A program made the translations under genes and the position numbers. Positions 10,065 through 22,583 of a stretch of DNA of 64,000 nucleotides are shown here, piece by piece. Source of the DNA: Fennellomyces sp. T-0311 (taxonomy: Eukaryota > Mucoromycota > Mucoromycetes > Mucorales > Lichtheimiaceae); NCBI GenBank assembly GCA_025266875.1, contig JALLLT010000030.1:434001-498000 (forward strand), read 5' to 3'. Below the pieces are notes generated by a model. It was not told the origin of the DNA. It searched no databases and was given only the letters and a program-made list of their open reading frames with translations. Position 1 is the stretch's first letter; each line of letters starts with the position of its first letter.

Positions 10065-12063
10065 TGTACGAAAGGTTGACACAAAGAAAACGAAAGAACT
10101 CTGAAAGGCAGGCACCAATCTCGCTCGAAAAAGGTGGTCGGTGCTTGAAACGAAATTGATGAAGGATCCTCAATTCTTTGTTATACTTATGCAGTTGGTC
10201 GACCGAGCAGCCACCTCACCCAAAGCCAAGGCTGCCGGTAGAAAGTTGTTCATGACTTTTGTCTCACAACATCTTTTAATTCAACGCGACGCTTCTCGAT
10301 TGGACGTCTATCAAACTGAAACCTCCTCAAATTCCAATGATAAGCACGGAATTCGGTATCCCGAGCTCTAAGACGAATTGCATGCAGTAACGCTCATATG
10401 CAGCATTCCGTTGACAGTATGCATAGCTTAGCAATACTTGATGGCACCAGCCAAACGCTAGCTGCCAAAAATGCGAAGCACCCATTCCCCAACCGGTTAC
10501 AGTAAGCATAAGGTATGTGTTATTGGTCACAATCGTATTACATTGACGTTCAGCATACATATATTTGGCATACTTTCATTCTTACGCCAATGTTATGTCC
10601 TGTGGAACTTTTGGCAGAAGGTATCGATCGTTTGCGATTTCCATCCTACTTGTTGAAGGCATGCCTTGTTACGCACGTAAATGAGCCAGTGGAATGGGTT
10701 CTCGAGATATATCAGGTCTTCCTATTGCAATTATACATCATGTGCCTTCCAAAATGACATGTAGATCGGTGTTAAATGGGCCATCATCTAACCAATATGG
10801 CATAATCTGTATGGAATGATAAGAGTTTTGGGTGTTCGTATCACATCTATTTGTATTTGTCATCCGCCTTGACGTTTTTCTTTTCTGGAGACACCGATAA
10901 TTCAAATTGATGAACTGAAGTAATTGATGCCACCGTAATCGAGATGGCTACGCATATTATGATGTGCTTTGTAATGCTGTTATAAAGCAATAGCTTCAAA
11001 GAATTGCAGAACGGCTTTTTTGCGTCCCCAGCATATGTCGACCAAACGATCGGCAAGCGCATGTGCCTCGAAAGAAAATAGACACATCGCCATCCATGCT
11101 GTTATAATAATTGCTGAAACACTTTATGCAGCAATAGTTACGGTACTAAGACTACATGACTAAATTTATCTGCGGTAGAGATTCTATATTTAAGCCTAAC
11201 TTGTATGTTAATGACAAAGCAAAAGAGGTTTACTAGTCATGGCACGTCAATTCGTATTTAGTAGACGAGTGTATAACAAATCCCTTTGCAGGAAGCGGAC
11301 AAACAAACAACACATAACCACAAATACACACGCGTGGGCGATATGAAAATTAAGACTGCAAACAAAGAGGCAACCTCAGATGAAGTAACAATTATGCAAG
11401 TATCCAAAGTCCACGGAAGAAGAAAATGGAAGGAATAATGCGTGGACACTAGGTGTATGCAAAGCAGGATTCATGGCATCAGGAGCCCTTTTTTCTACGG
11501 TTTTTACAAGTAGATCGGGTAAAACTGGTCTTTATATGCCTCCTTCGCTTAGTACATGCACAGCACGGCGTAGCTTACTTACAGCAGCTAAACTTAAATG
11601 AAGGCCTTTTGTAAAAGACAGCGAATATTATACGACGGAGGCTGACATTATACATTAGACTATACTCGTTGCCCGTAAATGTATACATCCTAAATCGTAG
11701 GTGCGAGTTCGCACATTTCTATGATTACCTTGCCGATTTTCAAAGAGATATACCCATAGAACGAGATTAGAATCTCCACGGTCTTTTAAAGTCTGCTCAT
11801 TTTGTGTGCACTGCGTACCAACGAACTAATTGGCGTGAGAAATATGTGGTCAGTTTTCTATATTCTTTTTCAAAGTTGTTATAGTGATATCCAAGACAAC
11901 GAGAGTATTCTGTACGCTTTATGACATAGATAGGTTGTCTAAAAGACATTGACGGTTCAATGATGCGCGGAGCTGCATTGGGTTGGGATACACGATTTGC
12001 AAGTCACTGGTTCCTGTTCGAGTAGCGAATCCCCCACACTTATTTTTCCTCTCTTCTTATTGC
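10065..12063. other. Intergenic region with possible gene remnants at 10141-10757
   Basis: On the + strand 10141-10371 reads LMKDPQFFVILMQLVDRAA and later KLFMTFVSQHLLIQRDASRL. After a GT-bounded gap, 10570-10710 reads PVELLAEGIDRLRFPSYLL and VNEPVEWVLEIYQ. These look like helical protein pieces, but stops and frame shifts intervene and I recognise no family. From about 10760 to 12060 I see nothing coding; the DNA is AT-rich and without repeats. Confidence 0.35.
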
Positions 12064-14032
12064 ATGGAACCACCGCTCCGGTCCGTTGTTATGGCTGCCC
12101 ATTCAATCCCTTCCAATACACCCTATCAACGCGCCGTGCCTTCCTTGCCTTCCCAAGGTCAACCACCGCCCCCAGCGGCGCAGCAGCCTTTCATGGCATC
12201 ACAAGGATTTCCACAGGGTGTTTCACCCAATTACTTATACCAACACCGTCAGCAGCTTATAGCTGCAGCGCACCAGCAACATCTTCAGCAGCAGCAATTG
12301 CAGATTCAGCAACAGCGTTTGCAACAACAGCAACAACAAATGCAACAAATGCAACAGGATCGACAACGACAAGACCAACAGGAGCCGCAGCATATAGCAC
12401 GATCAGGAGGTCAATTTCCACCAACACCCATCATTGTCAACCAACCGCGGACCCCTGCTTATCCAATGAGCAACGGTACGACAATGAAGCAACATTTACC
12501 TACGCCCGCCATGACAACAGCACCGCTACCTAGGTAAGGCAGTAACATTATTAAAGGTATCTTTTTTTGGTGTTTGACGACGGAACGTCTGTCTAAAAGT
12601 AGTACGGGCCTTTGCACAAGCCAAGCTGTTTTAAAACTCATGCAATTCAGCGATGGCCTCAGCCCGCCCAACGATGTGAGTCCATATATCAATTGTGTAC
12701 AAGGAACACGAGAGACTGATTAACAACATGGACAAAAACTAGGCAAGAGAACTTGCTACGTGGATCAGCTTCACAGACGAGTTCTTTACTCGAACGGGTG
12801 TACTCAAATTCACACTCTGGAACTCGGAAACGGATGAAAAAAGACTGCACTGTAAGATCATTTTCATTTGACGCACTGTTGTCGATTTGCGATATAACAA
12901 ACAAACTTTAGCCATTTCACGCCCTTCCATCGCACGAATTTTCCATACACAATATGAATGCGGAGTTACATCACTACAGCTCACGTTGGATCAAACCAAT
13001 GAATACTTTCTATCCAACGGGATGCTTTTGGAGTGCCCTCGCTCGAGTTTCATTTATCGGTATGAGAACGGATCTTTGGTAAGGAATAACTGTCACTCCT
13101 CTTGTGCATCAGGGGGAGGACCAGAAGAGAATGAAAGATTGACCCCTTCATTTCTCCTCAACTGTGGCAGGTTATTTTATCGGGCGTGCTATCTGTTGTT
13201 TTGTTGCTGGACCCCAGCAGTGGATCGCTCAAAATCGACCAATTTGATTTTGAATGTTCGAAGCACGAGGAATTCATCTCTCGGCAGAGCGTCAACGTGG
13301 CAGCCACACCCTCAAAAAAGAAGTCCAAGAAGCCCCCGCCCTCGATTATGCCGGACTCGCCTGTGGGTTTATGGGGTATCCCTGAGCGGATATTACAAAT
13401 GATGCTGGTACGCTCAGGAATTCGGGAAATTGCTGGGAATTACTGAGAACTGAACCTGTGTTACTCGAGTAGATTGCCGATGCTGGTTCGGTGTTTGCGG
13501 ATATTGCGTTTTCTGCCATAGTCTGCGAGACCTCGCCAGGTGGTAAGTGGATGAAGTGTAGTTGAACCGGCGGAATCGGTTATTAAGTGGACTTCTGCAT
13601 AGTTGCTTTGAAGATACGCGCACACCACTCTCAGGAGCAGATTCAGGCCTTGCGCATGGCTCGTATTAGTCAACAGCAAGCTGCGGCCGCGGCGACCGGT
13701 ACTCCCACTGGTTTCTACCCTAATGCTTCCATACCACTAGGCACTCCAACGACTTTTGCCATGTCGGGACCTATGCGAATGCCTCCTTATACCAATATGC
13801 AACAAGTCACATCCTCGCCGAATGCAATGCCGGCCAACACGGCCAATTATACGCATGTGCCTTCTCCGTTGGGATCCAGTCCCGTTATCACAAGTATGTA
13901 TCTGGAATTTATCCAAGGAAAAGGACTGCTTGCTGATATTACTGCGCAGACAAACGTAAACCAAACGACGACGAAGACGAAGATGTAAAGCCAGTCGTTA
14001 CACCTCGCAAGAAAAAGGCAGTTCGCAAGTGA
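12064..14032 (+). CDS. LIM-domain-binding (Ldb1/SEUSS) family transcriptional co-regulator
   Basis: Eight exons (12064-12533, 12600-12675, 12743-12851, 12912-13078, 13171-13407, 13473-13542, 13603-13893, 13950-14032) join to 500 aa. The N-terminal third is Pro-rich, then a Gln-rich tract (about residues 75-105). The Ldb dimerisation/homology domain begins STGLCTSQAVLKLMQFSDGL and continues ELATWISFTDEFFTRTG, LKFTLWNSETDEK, ARIFHTQYECGVTSLQLTL and SLKIDQFDFECSKHEEFI. The C-terminus ends in a short basic tail (KRKPNDDEDEDVKP then RKKKAVRK) that looks like a nuclear signal. Related fungal proteins (Mfg1, PtaB, Adn1) act with Flo8/SomA-type factors in filamentation, adhesion and development. Function here is inferred from family. 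Splice phases all agree. Confidence 0.9.
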
Positions 14033-14276
14033 TGAAAAAAAAAGGGCAAAGCAGTGGAAGTTAACTGCAATTCATATCATAATCCTCTCTCATGTATAAT
14101 ACCGTCACTACATTTCCCCAACTTTCGCACACCTCACTCTCCATTTTCATTTTCTCTTCCTCTTTCATGTAATATACTTTTGCAAATATCGATGTATAGC
14201 GTACGTAGCTTTAAACTGTTATATCATTTATCAGATGCCTTTTATATGTATTTACAAATAATGCTGTATATGTATG

Positions 14277-15564
14277 TTACGCAAAGTCGAGCTTGCGCGG
14301 CTTCTTGCTTTCCAAGTGATCGTCTCCCAGCGTGCCTGCTTTTCGCTTGAGCGTCTGTGCCACTTGTTCCACGTCAGGTGCCTTCTTTGGCAGGTTCTCA
14401 GGCTTTGTGGCCAACGGTGCATTCCGGAAATACGAGTGTTTCAAGCAATCCGACGTGGTCCACCGCTTGCTTGGATCGAACGCCAGCATTTTATCCAACA
14501 GATCCAAGGCATCTGACCCAGCAGCCGTAAAATACTGTCTTAGCGGCACCTTTGGAAACATTTTGAATGCCATGTAATTGGGCAACGACGTCATTCCCTT
14601 ATTGAAGGGTCATACAAAATTATTAGATAAACATTGCCATTCGACACACACAGATAAAACTTACTGGCCAGTCCGCCTCGGTTGGTGTGCCCAAAGCGTG
14701 GAATATCTTTGTCAGCTGGTCCAAATCTGATTCGCCCGCAACGTATGGTGTTCGTAACATGAGCTCGGCAAAAATGCATCCGACAGCCCATATATCCACG
14801 GCATATGTATATTCGCGCGCGCCAAATAAGAGTTCTGGTGAACGGTACCACCGTGTCACGACTTGTGAAGTCATTTGTCGTCCTGGATCGCCCCAGTCCC
14901 TTGCAAGACCGAAATCAGCAATTTTCAACACGCCATCGTGTGTCAGTAACAAGTTGTTGGGCTTCATATCCTATATCAATCATCCGCAATCAGTTACATT
15001 CATATGTAGATCTAGTCTCATTTACTCGATGGAGAATATAGTGACGGTGACAATGGTCCAGCCCACGAAGCGTCATTAACATCCACGCCTTGATATCACC
15101 AGGCATGAATAGTATGGATCTATCCTTGATCACTTGCTCTAGATCTGAATCCAAATATTGGAGCACCAGGTTCAGACTCGTCTTGTGTGAAAACACGTCA
15201 ATTAACTACCATGATTTGCGTGTGAATTCAGAGATACGGTGTGCTATGAGTCTCTTCTCAATACTTACCTCAATGACATTGGGATGCTGTAGTTCTTGTA
15301 GGTATTTTACTTCACGAATGGCCGTCCAGTCAAGACCGTCTTTAAATTGCCCCATTTTGATCTTTTTAATGGCGACTTGTCGTCCAGTTGCAAGTTGGGT
15401 GCCTGATTTTTCGCAGCGATCAGATCGATCTCTAGAATTGTCGCAATAGTGGCAAAGAATATACCTCTGTAGACGACAGCATAGGTACCTTCACCTACTT
15501 TGGCTGTCTTTTGGTACTTTTTCTCAGTCTTGAGATTGCTGGCATCGGCATCCTCTGACTTCAT
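14277..15564 (-). CDS. CDK7-like cyclin-dependent kinase (Kin28/Crk1/Mcs6 type)
   Basis: Serine/threonine kinase expected in the TFIIH/CAK module, where it phosphorylates the RNA polymerase II C-terminal domain and activates other CDKs. Motifs in order: glycine loop [15 protein letters not shown] lysine in [14 protein letters not shown]; cyclin-binding helix [14 protein letters not shown] (family NRTALREI-like); catalytic [10 protein letters not shown], split by an intron after [11 protein letters not shown]; activation segment [18 protein letters not shown]; and [18 protein letters not shown]. The C-terminal lobe ends with [17 protein letters not shown] and a basic tail (ESKKPRK) like the CDK7 nuclear signal. 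At least four short introns interrupt it. Start at 15564 ([19 protein letters not shown]) is the only sensible ATG. The Thr in SQVVTRW matches the usual T-loop region. Confidence 0.93.
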
Positions 15565-16886
15565 TGTTCAAACCAAGACCGTCTACCTTCGGAGTTGGGT
15601 TGTTGCAACCGTAAATGCAGGCCTCCATAGCACAAATGTATACCTTGGCTAATGCCATGGCAATAAACTATGTACTTTTTGACCATGCCAATTCTAGACT
15701 ACACGGAGCCTAATCCAGAGTTTGCGACCCAATATTCTATGCAATTTCTTGAGTGCGCACCTGTACACACCGTATGGGATCAGAGTTGTACACAAAGAAA
15801 CAAACTAGTCTGTTTCTGTACTGCCTTACTGATGAAATTATCCGAGTGGTTTGGCAATGACCGAAAGTACAGCACAACTAATCATGATTGGCTGTGGCAC
15901 AAGTGGGAATGGTGCGGTATAATCTCATAAATCAACCTTTCATGACGCTTGTACATTCATCGTTCACCGCGGAAGAAAAAACATGAGATGTGAATTCCCT
16001 CTTTTACTTAGGTCATCAGACGAGTAAAGAAGAACACGTCCTTTCTTTCGCTCCTCCGAGCTTATTTCACACATTCTGGTTCATTAGAATATATGTGTCT
16101 CAATTAATTCATTATAATAGCACTTTAAACTTTCTAATGCTTCTTCATGGAAAGGTAATTGGTACTTCTTGAACTAAGTAGGGCGACAGGGCGAGTCGTG
16201 AAACAAGGCTGTTAAGTAATCAACTTTATGTAAGAAAACTAACGGGACTAGAATGGTACATCCGAGAAGAAGTTGAGGAATTGATCCATTCCATGGAACG
16301 GTTTAAGTACCACAAAGGGTTTGCGAAAACAGGCGCGTTACCATTAGAAACCAAAAGACTGGACGTCTCGGAGTAATATAGTCAAGATTTATTTTGATAA
16401 ATTCTCCTAGCAGCGTGCGACGTCCGATTCCATACTTGGATTTGTGTGTCGTAAGTTCATAAATCATTGACCCGTCCATTACGTTTTCATGATGTAGGGT
16501 TACTCGAGAGTTAATACCAGCATGTGTTATGTAAAATCGCTATAGTAGCGTGCGTAGTCTCGGACTATCCAATGACTAGCATTGAATAACTGGCCTATTT
16601 CGTATCTCAGATTCGTACATATTAAAAAGTAAGGGTGGAGAAAGATGCTCATGTAATGAAAAAAAGCGATCGTATCACTATCAAACTGTACAACAAGATT
16701 CCTTTTTCTTCAGATGGTCAGGGTGAGTTCCCAATCAAGTTGGGCAAAGTTTCTCATGCTTTGCTTGCTTAGCTAATTCCACCTACCCGAATTGAATTTA
16801 TAAAGTACACATATATAAGGATTCAATATTTTCTCCGGAATTTTGAGTGCTTCAAGAAAAAAGTACACTAGCCAAGACGTTTCAGT
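15565..16886. other. Intergenic region, nothing recognised
   Basis: An 87-codon open stretch at 15670-15930 on the + strand has an odd composition (many Cys, Trp, His) and no family I know, so it is probably chance. Pyrimidine-rich DNA and TATATA at 16810-16817 near the right end are likely part of the beta-galactosidase promoter. Confidence 0.5.
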
Positions 16887-19800
16887 ATGCTTTTGAAAGG
16901 TGTGCTGACAAGTATTTCACTGGCTGTTGTGGCCATCACAACTGCGGCAGTACCTATCAAACAACGATTTGAAGCCCGACAAGAGCAGGATCTAGTTTCA
17001 TGGGATAAATACAGTCTTATAGTCAATGGCGAGCGTATATTCTTGTTCAGTGGAGAGTTCCATGTCCGTTTATTTTGATTTGCATCCATCAAACCTTTTA
17101 TACTTACATCATCAACTAGTACTACCGTCTTCCATCTCCTGGTCTGTGGTTTGATATTGCAGAAAAGTTCAAGGCACTCGAGTTCAACGGTATCTCCTTT
17201 TACTTTTACTGGGGCTACCATTCTCCAAAAAAGGGTGTCTATGACTTTAGTGGCATCCGTGATGTTCAGAAGGCTTTTGACGCCGCCGAAGCCGCCAAGT
17301 ATGTATCGAAACAATGAAAGAAGGATATTCACGCACCGAGGTTGTTGCTAAACTACATAAACTATAGGCTTCACGTTGTTACACGTGCTGGTCCATACAT
17401 TAATGCTGAAGTGGTAAGTAAGAGAGAGGGAAGAGGATGATGCTATTATGACGGAGCCAACTAGAAACTTATTAGGATGCTGGTGGTTATCCCGGTTGGC
17501 TTACCAACATGTATAGCATGGCACGCAACAGCAATCCCGAGAACGATGAAAACAGCAGAGAGTAAGTTCCTACGAGTTTTCAGTTACGTTGGGCTCACCA
17601 CGAAAAAATAGGTGGCTCGAAGCGATCGGCAAGTACCTCGTACCAAATCAAATCACAGAAGGCGGAAACGTCATTTTGAACCAAATCGGTAAAACATCAA
17701 CGAAAAAGGAAAATATCCGGTATATTAAAACTGGCTTCATCAGATAATGAGTATGCCGACAACACGGACGAGTTTTACATGGAGATGATCAAGGAAAAAT
17801 TCAAGGAAGACGGTATGGTGGTACCTACCATTTTCAATGATATCGGTGCACCCAACGGGAACTGGGTCAATGGCACTGGCTCGGTCGATATTTATGGTTG
17901 GGATAGTTATCCTTTGCTTTTCGATTGTGCTAACCCAACCGAATGGCCCAATAACCGAAGCACTCATTGGAGAGCCATGCACGAGAAGCTCAATCCCAGT
18001 CAGCCATTTGCTCTCTATGAATTCCAAGGTGGTGCGTTTGATCCTTGGGGTGGTCCTGGTTATGAGTAGGTAGACCGGATCTGTAAAACTAGAATGGACC
18101 CTGAACTGGTTTTCTTTTATTGCTCAGCGCTTGCCGAACCATGGTTAACGAACAGTATGCCAAGGTTTATTACAAGAACAACTATGCCCAAGGAGCAACC
18201 ATTCAGAATCTTTACATGACTTATGGTGGTACATCATGGGGTGGTGTCGCCAAGCCAAGTATGTGGTAAAGTTTCATTATTGCTATTATGCCGTACTAAC
18301 CGTTGCCGTACTATTCTACAGGTGTGTATACTTCATATGATTATGCCGCCCCAATCTCAGAGCCAGGCCTTATGACACCAAAGGGTTACGAAGCCAAGAT
18401 CCAAGGTTTGCTATATAAGCATCGCCTTACGGGAAAACCTATTGATATTTTTCTTTCCCACAATAGGCACCTTCCTCCATACGGTCAAACCATTCTTAAC
18501 CACGGAGCACTTTGAGCCTGAGACCACCAACAGCGATATCATCCTGGTAGATGGTCTTGCTGATGTCAACAGCAATGCCAAGTTTTATGTCGCTCAGCAC
18601 TGGCTTACCAAGTCGCAAGATTTGGATGAGTAAGTAATGGCTACTAGCGACTGTAAAAGAAACTCATTTGCTGTCATAGATTCAAGATCACCGTGGATAC
18701 ATCCGATGGCAAGTTTACTGTCCCTCAAAAGGGCAAGCTTATCCTGAACGGTCGCGATGCCAAGATCCTTGCCGCCGACCTGGACTTTAACTCTCAACAT
18801 TTGGTCTATTCGACCAGTGAAATCTTCACCTACCAAGCTATGGGCTCTCACGATGTCATTCTCGTCTATGCCTACGAAAAGGAGGATGGTGAGTTCGCCC
18901 TCAAGGTCAAGAACGGGAACATCAAGGTTCAAACCAAAGACAAGTCTGTGTCTCACAAAATCAAGGATGGCGTTCTCCAAGTTAACTACAAGCATCCCAA
19001 AGGCACCACTCCCATTTATGTCAGCAGCAAGTCTGGTCAAGATTTGCTTATTCTCGTTGCTGGTTATGACGCTGCTACCCGCTGGTGGGCACCCATCGTC
19101 GATGAAAAGACCGGTGAACGTGTTCTCATCAACGGTCCTTACTTGGTCCGTGGCGCTGAAATCGCTGACAATAAGGTCGCCTTCACTGGTGACATTGATG
19201 AAGACACCGACATCCAAGTTGTAGTACCTGAAAATGTCAAGGCGTTCAGCTGGAATGGCAAGGACATTAAACTGAGAGCTACTGGTCACGGCAGCTGGAC
19301 CGGCAAACTGAAGTTTGGCAGGCCTACAGTCGAATTCACTGACTTGACTAAGGCTACCTGGAAGTATAGCCCTGCTTCTCCCGAGACCCAACCCGATTTC
19401 GATGACTCTGCTTGGCTCGATGCCAACCATCTCCAGACCAACTCTGTTACCGTCACCGATACTTATCCGTACTTGTATGCCGATGATTATGGTAAGAGAG
19501 ATAGAGATATTCCTGAAAAAAAATCTTATCAACCATTTGTAATAAGGTTTCCATACTGGCAATGTCTGGTTGCGTGGTAAATTTAATGGTACTGCAGATA
19601 TCACTGGATTCAACTTGACTTGCCACTCGGGCGATGCATCCGCTTGGATGATTTGGCTAAACGGCGAATATCTTGGCGGTTATGACGTTGGCAACCAAGA
19701 CTTTACTGATCTCAACGGCAGCCTCATTGACCCGGAAGGTGAAAATGTCATTTCTATCCTGCTTTGGACCACTGGTCATGAAGACAACTGGAATGCCGAC

Positions 19801-20455
19801 GATAACTTTAAGCAAGCCCGCGGTTTCACCAAGTCTGAGCTTTTGGGCATTCCCAACCAGACCATTTGGTCCATCAAGTGGAAGATTCAAGGTTTGTCGC
19901 AAAAAAAAACTTTAAATACGGGCCATAAATAACTCAACTCCGTATTTTTTAGGTAACCTTGGTGGTGAAGACTTGGCCGATCCTGTCCGTGGTCCATACA
20001 ACGAAGGTGGTCTCTATGGTGAACGTAATGGTTGGCATTTGCCTGGTTTCCCTGATGACGATTGGGAAGACGCTACAATCCCAGAAACCAAGAATCGCAC
20101 TGGTGTCTCTTGGTACAGAACCACTTTTGAAGTAAACGTGCCCGAAGGTTACGATGCTCCCATGAGTGTTCGCTTCAAGGATGATACCAAAACTCGTTAT
20201 CGCGTTCTGCTCTTCGTCAATGGCTGGCAATTGGGTCGTTACGCCAACGATCTCGGCCCGCAGACGCAATACTATATTCCGCAGGGTATTCTAAACATCA
20301 AGGGTGAGAATTCGATGTCAATTGCCGTTATTCCCATCGACGAAGCGGCACAACTGGGTCAAGTGACCCTGGAACCTTATATTGTGTTGGAATCTGCGAT
20401 CCCACCTGTGGAACTTGTCGAATCGCCCACGTATAGCGACCGTGTTGGCAAATAG
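16887..20455 (+). CDS. Secreted GH35 beta-galactosidase
   Basis: Exo-acting enzyme that removes terminal beta-galactosyl residues from oligo- and polysaccharides, secreted for plant polymer or lactose breakdown. About 970 aa in 12 exons with 11 short introns (e.g. 17064-17119, 18631-18679, 19489-19548). Residues 1-22 are a signal peptide (MLLKGVLTSISLAVVAITTA). The catalytic barrel starts WDKYSLIVNGERIFLFSGEFH and includes RAGPYINAEV and NQIDNEYAD. The acid/base Glu is the one in NEY; the residue two before it is Asp, where the family usually has Glu. The nucleophile is the Glu in ALYEFQGGAFDPWGGPG. Downstream come the fungal middle and jelly-roll domains (SYDYAAPISE, WLRGKFNGTADITG, WSIKWKIQG, WYRTTFEVN). 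Length and domain order fit the Aspergillus LacA type. All splice joins I checked keep the frame. Confidence 0.94.
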
Positions 20456-20953
20456 TCATTTTTCATGATGCCCCTTGGCACAGTACTATACTGTATACTC
20501 GCATTCATACATTTATAACATTTAATAAACCTCTTTTCACACACATCTGTTTGCTGAAAGGAAGAAATGAAACCACTTGTGCCAACTAGCTCCGCACCGA
20601 CTTTTATGCGCTGAGATGGAGTGTTCGGCGAAGGATCATCGCATATTATCTCATTTCTTGTAGCAAGATGCGCGTGCCCTGAAGAATATGACGTTTTCGA
20701 TGGCCCAGCATGGTCAGAGGGCTTTTTGACTCGGTAAATGATGAAAAAAAATTGTTTTGCTGACTTTAAACCTTTCTCCGTTTAAGTAGTGAACGCGCTC
20801 GCCACTGGAGTTTCTTTCCCTTTAACTTCTAAAGGTGAGTAAAGTCTATCCATCCATCACACGATGCGAGCCATCATGGCGTATCCATGCGTGATATGAC
20901 TCTAGCAGACCCACATGTACTCACATCACACATTGTTTTGTTAGTCGAACACC
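20456..20953 (+). promoter_or_regulatory. EF-1alpha promoter region and 5'-leader intron
   Basis: A leader intron runs 20835-20944 (AAAG|GTGAGT ... TTTTGTTAG|TCGAAC), ending nine bases before the ATG at 20954. Pyrimidine-rich sequence at 20770-20825 (TTTCTTTCCC-like) lies just upstream, typical of highly expressed fungal translation genes. AATAAA at 20525-20530 would serve the beta-galactosidase transcript. Confidence 0.7.
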
Positions 20954-22583
20954 ATGGGTAAGGAGAAGACTCACGTTAACGTCGTCGTCATCGGTCACGT
21001 CGATTCCGTAAGTACAAGTCAATGCTATACGGTGGCAGTTATTAATGTCCATCTGCACAATAGGGCAAGTCCACCACTACTGGTCACTTGATCTACAAGT
21101 GCGGTGGTATTGACAAGCGTACCATTGAGAAGTTCGAGAAGGAAGCCGCCGAACTCGGTAAGGGCTCCTTCAAGTACGCCTGGGTTCTTGACAAGCTCAA
21201 GGCCGAGCGTGAGCGTGGTATCACCATTGATATCGCCTTGTGGAAGTTCGAGACTCCCAAGTACCACGTTACTGTCATTGATGCTCCTGGCCATCGTGAT
21301 TTCATCAAGAACATGATCACTGGTACTTCCCAGGCCGATTGCGGTATCTTGATTATTGCCGCCGGTACTGGTGAATTCGAAGCTGGTATCTCCAAGGATG
21401 GTCAGACCCGTGAGCACGCTTTGTTGGCTTTCACCCTCGGTGTCCGTCAGCTCATCGTTGCCATCAACAAGATGGACTCGACCAAGTACTCTGAGGCCCG
21501 TTACAACGAAATCGTCAAGGAAGTCTCCACCTTCATCAAGAAGATCGGTTACAACCCCAAGTCCGTTCCTTTCGTCCCCATTTCCGGCTGGAACGGTGAC
21601 AACATGTTGGAGGAGTCCCCCAACATGCCCTGGTTCAAGGGATGGACCAAGGAAACCAAGGCTGGTGCCAAGTCTGGTAAGACCCTCTTGGAGGCCATCG
21701 ACAACATCGATCCCCCAGTGCGTCCATCCGACAAGCCCCTCCGTCTTCCCCTCCAGGATGTCTACAAGATCGGTGGTATCGGTACTGTGCCCGTCGGTCG
21801 TGTCGAGACTGGTGTCATCAAGGCCGGTATGGTCGTCACCTTCGCTCCTGCTAACGTGACCACTGAAGTCAAGTCCGTTGAAATGCATCACGAACAGCTC
21901 GCCGAGGGTGTTCCCGGTGACAACGTCGGTTTCAACGTCAAGAACGTTTCCGTCAAGGATATCCGCCGTGGTAACGTCTGCTCTGACTCCAAGAACGACC
22001 CCGCCAAGGAAGCCGGTTCCTTCACCGCCCAGGTCATCGTCTTGAACCACCCTGGTCAGATTGGTGCTGGTTACTCTCCTGTCTTGGATTGCCACACCGC
22101 TCACATTGCCTGCAAGTTCGCTGAGCTTTTGGAGAAGATTGATCGTCGTTCTGGGTAAGTTGTTTTAGTATATGGTTGCTAGGTTACCCGCTTGTCCATT
22201 AGCAAGTGGTTTTCCGTTGCAGCCGTGTACATCTTTATCTTTCCAAGGAGTGTTTTTACTAATCAAACTTGGGCCTTTTTACTCTTTCCAGTAAGAAGCT
22301 CGAAGATGCTCCCAAGTTCGTTAAGGTAATTTTCTGGTGAAATGAATATAAATGAATCCGGGTGATGCTAATTTCGAACCTATAGTCTGGTGATTCCGCT
22401 ATCGTCAAGATGATTCCTTCCAAGCCCATGTGCGTTGAAGCCTACACTGAGTACCCCCCTCTTGGTCGTTTCGCCGTCCGTGACATGCGTCAGACCGTCG
22501 CCGTCGGTGTCATCAAGGCCGTCGAGAAGGTTGAGAAGGGTGGCAAGGTCACCAAGGCCGCCCAGAAGGCCGGCAAGAAATAA
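20954..22583 (+). CDS. tef1: Translation elongation factor EF-1alpha (eEF1A)
   Basis: GTPase that delivers aminoacyl-tRNA to the ribosomal A site in the cytosol. Exons 20954-21007, 21064-22154, 22292-22325 and 22386-22583 join in frame to about 458 aa. Start [18 protein letters not shown], with the first intron splitting the P-loop GHVDSGKST. Other GTPase motifs: DAPGHRDF (G3), NKMDST (G4) and the ISGWNGDNM region (G5). Domain II/III signatures include [19 protein letters not shown] and [19 protein letters not shown]; the end is [12 protein letters not shown]. Codon use is strongly biased to C-ending codons, unlike most neighbours, as expected of an abundant protein. A leader intron lies upstream. 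A decayed 3' fragment of this gene lies about 6 kb downstream. Confidence 0.98.

Noticed and set aside
11980..12035. tRNA-like GGTTCCTGTTCGAGTAGC near 12,000
   Set aside because: The T-arm does not pair and no cloverleaf can be drawn; it lies in the leader of the Ldb-like gene.
15670..15930. Possible 86-aa gene between the kinase and the beta-galactosidase
   Set aside because: Unusual composition, no splice partners, no known motif and no clear promoter; treated as chance.
18594..19613. 339-codon open frame antisense to the beta-galactosidase
   Set aside because: It lies wholly within well-supported coding exons and introns on the other strand and shows no family signature; codon bias of the real gene keeps the antisense frame open.
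21025..22104. 359-codon open frame antisense to EF-1alpha
   Set aside because: Gly/Val/Leu/Asp-rich reading produced by the strong C-ending codon bias of the true gene; no start context or domain.
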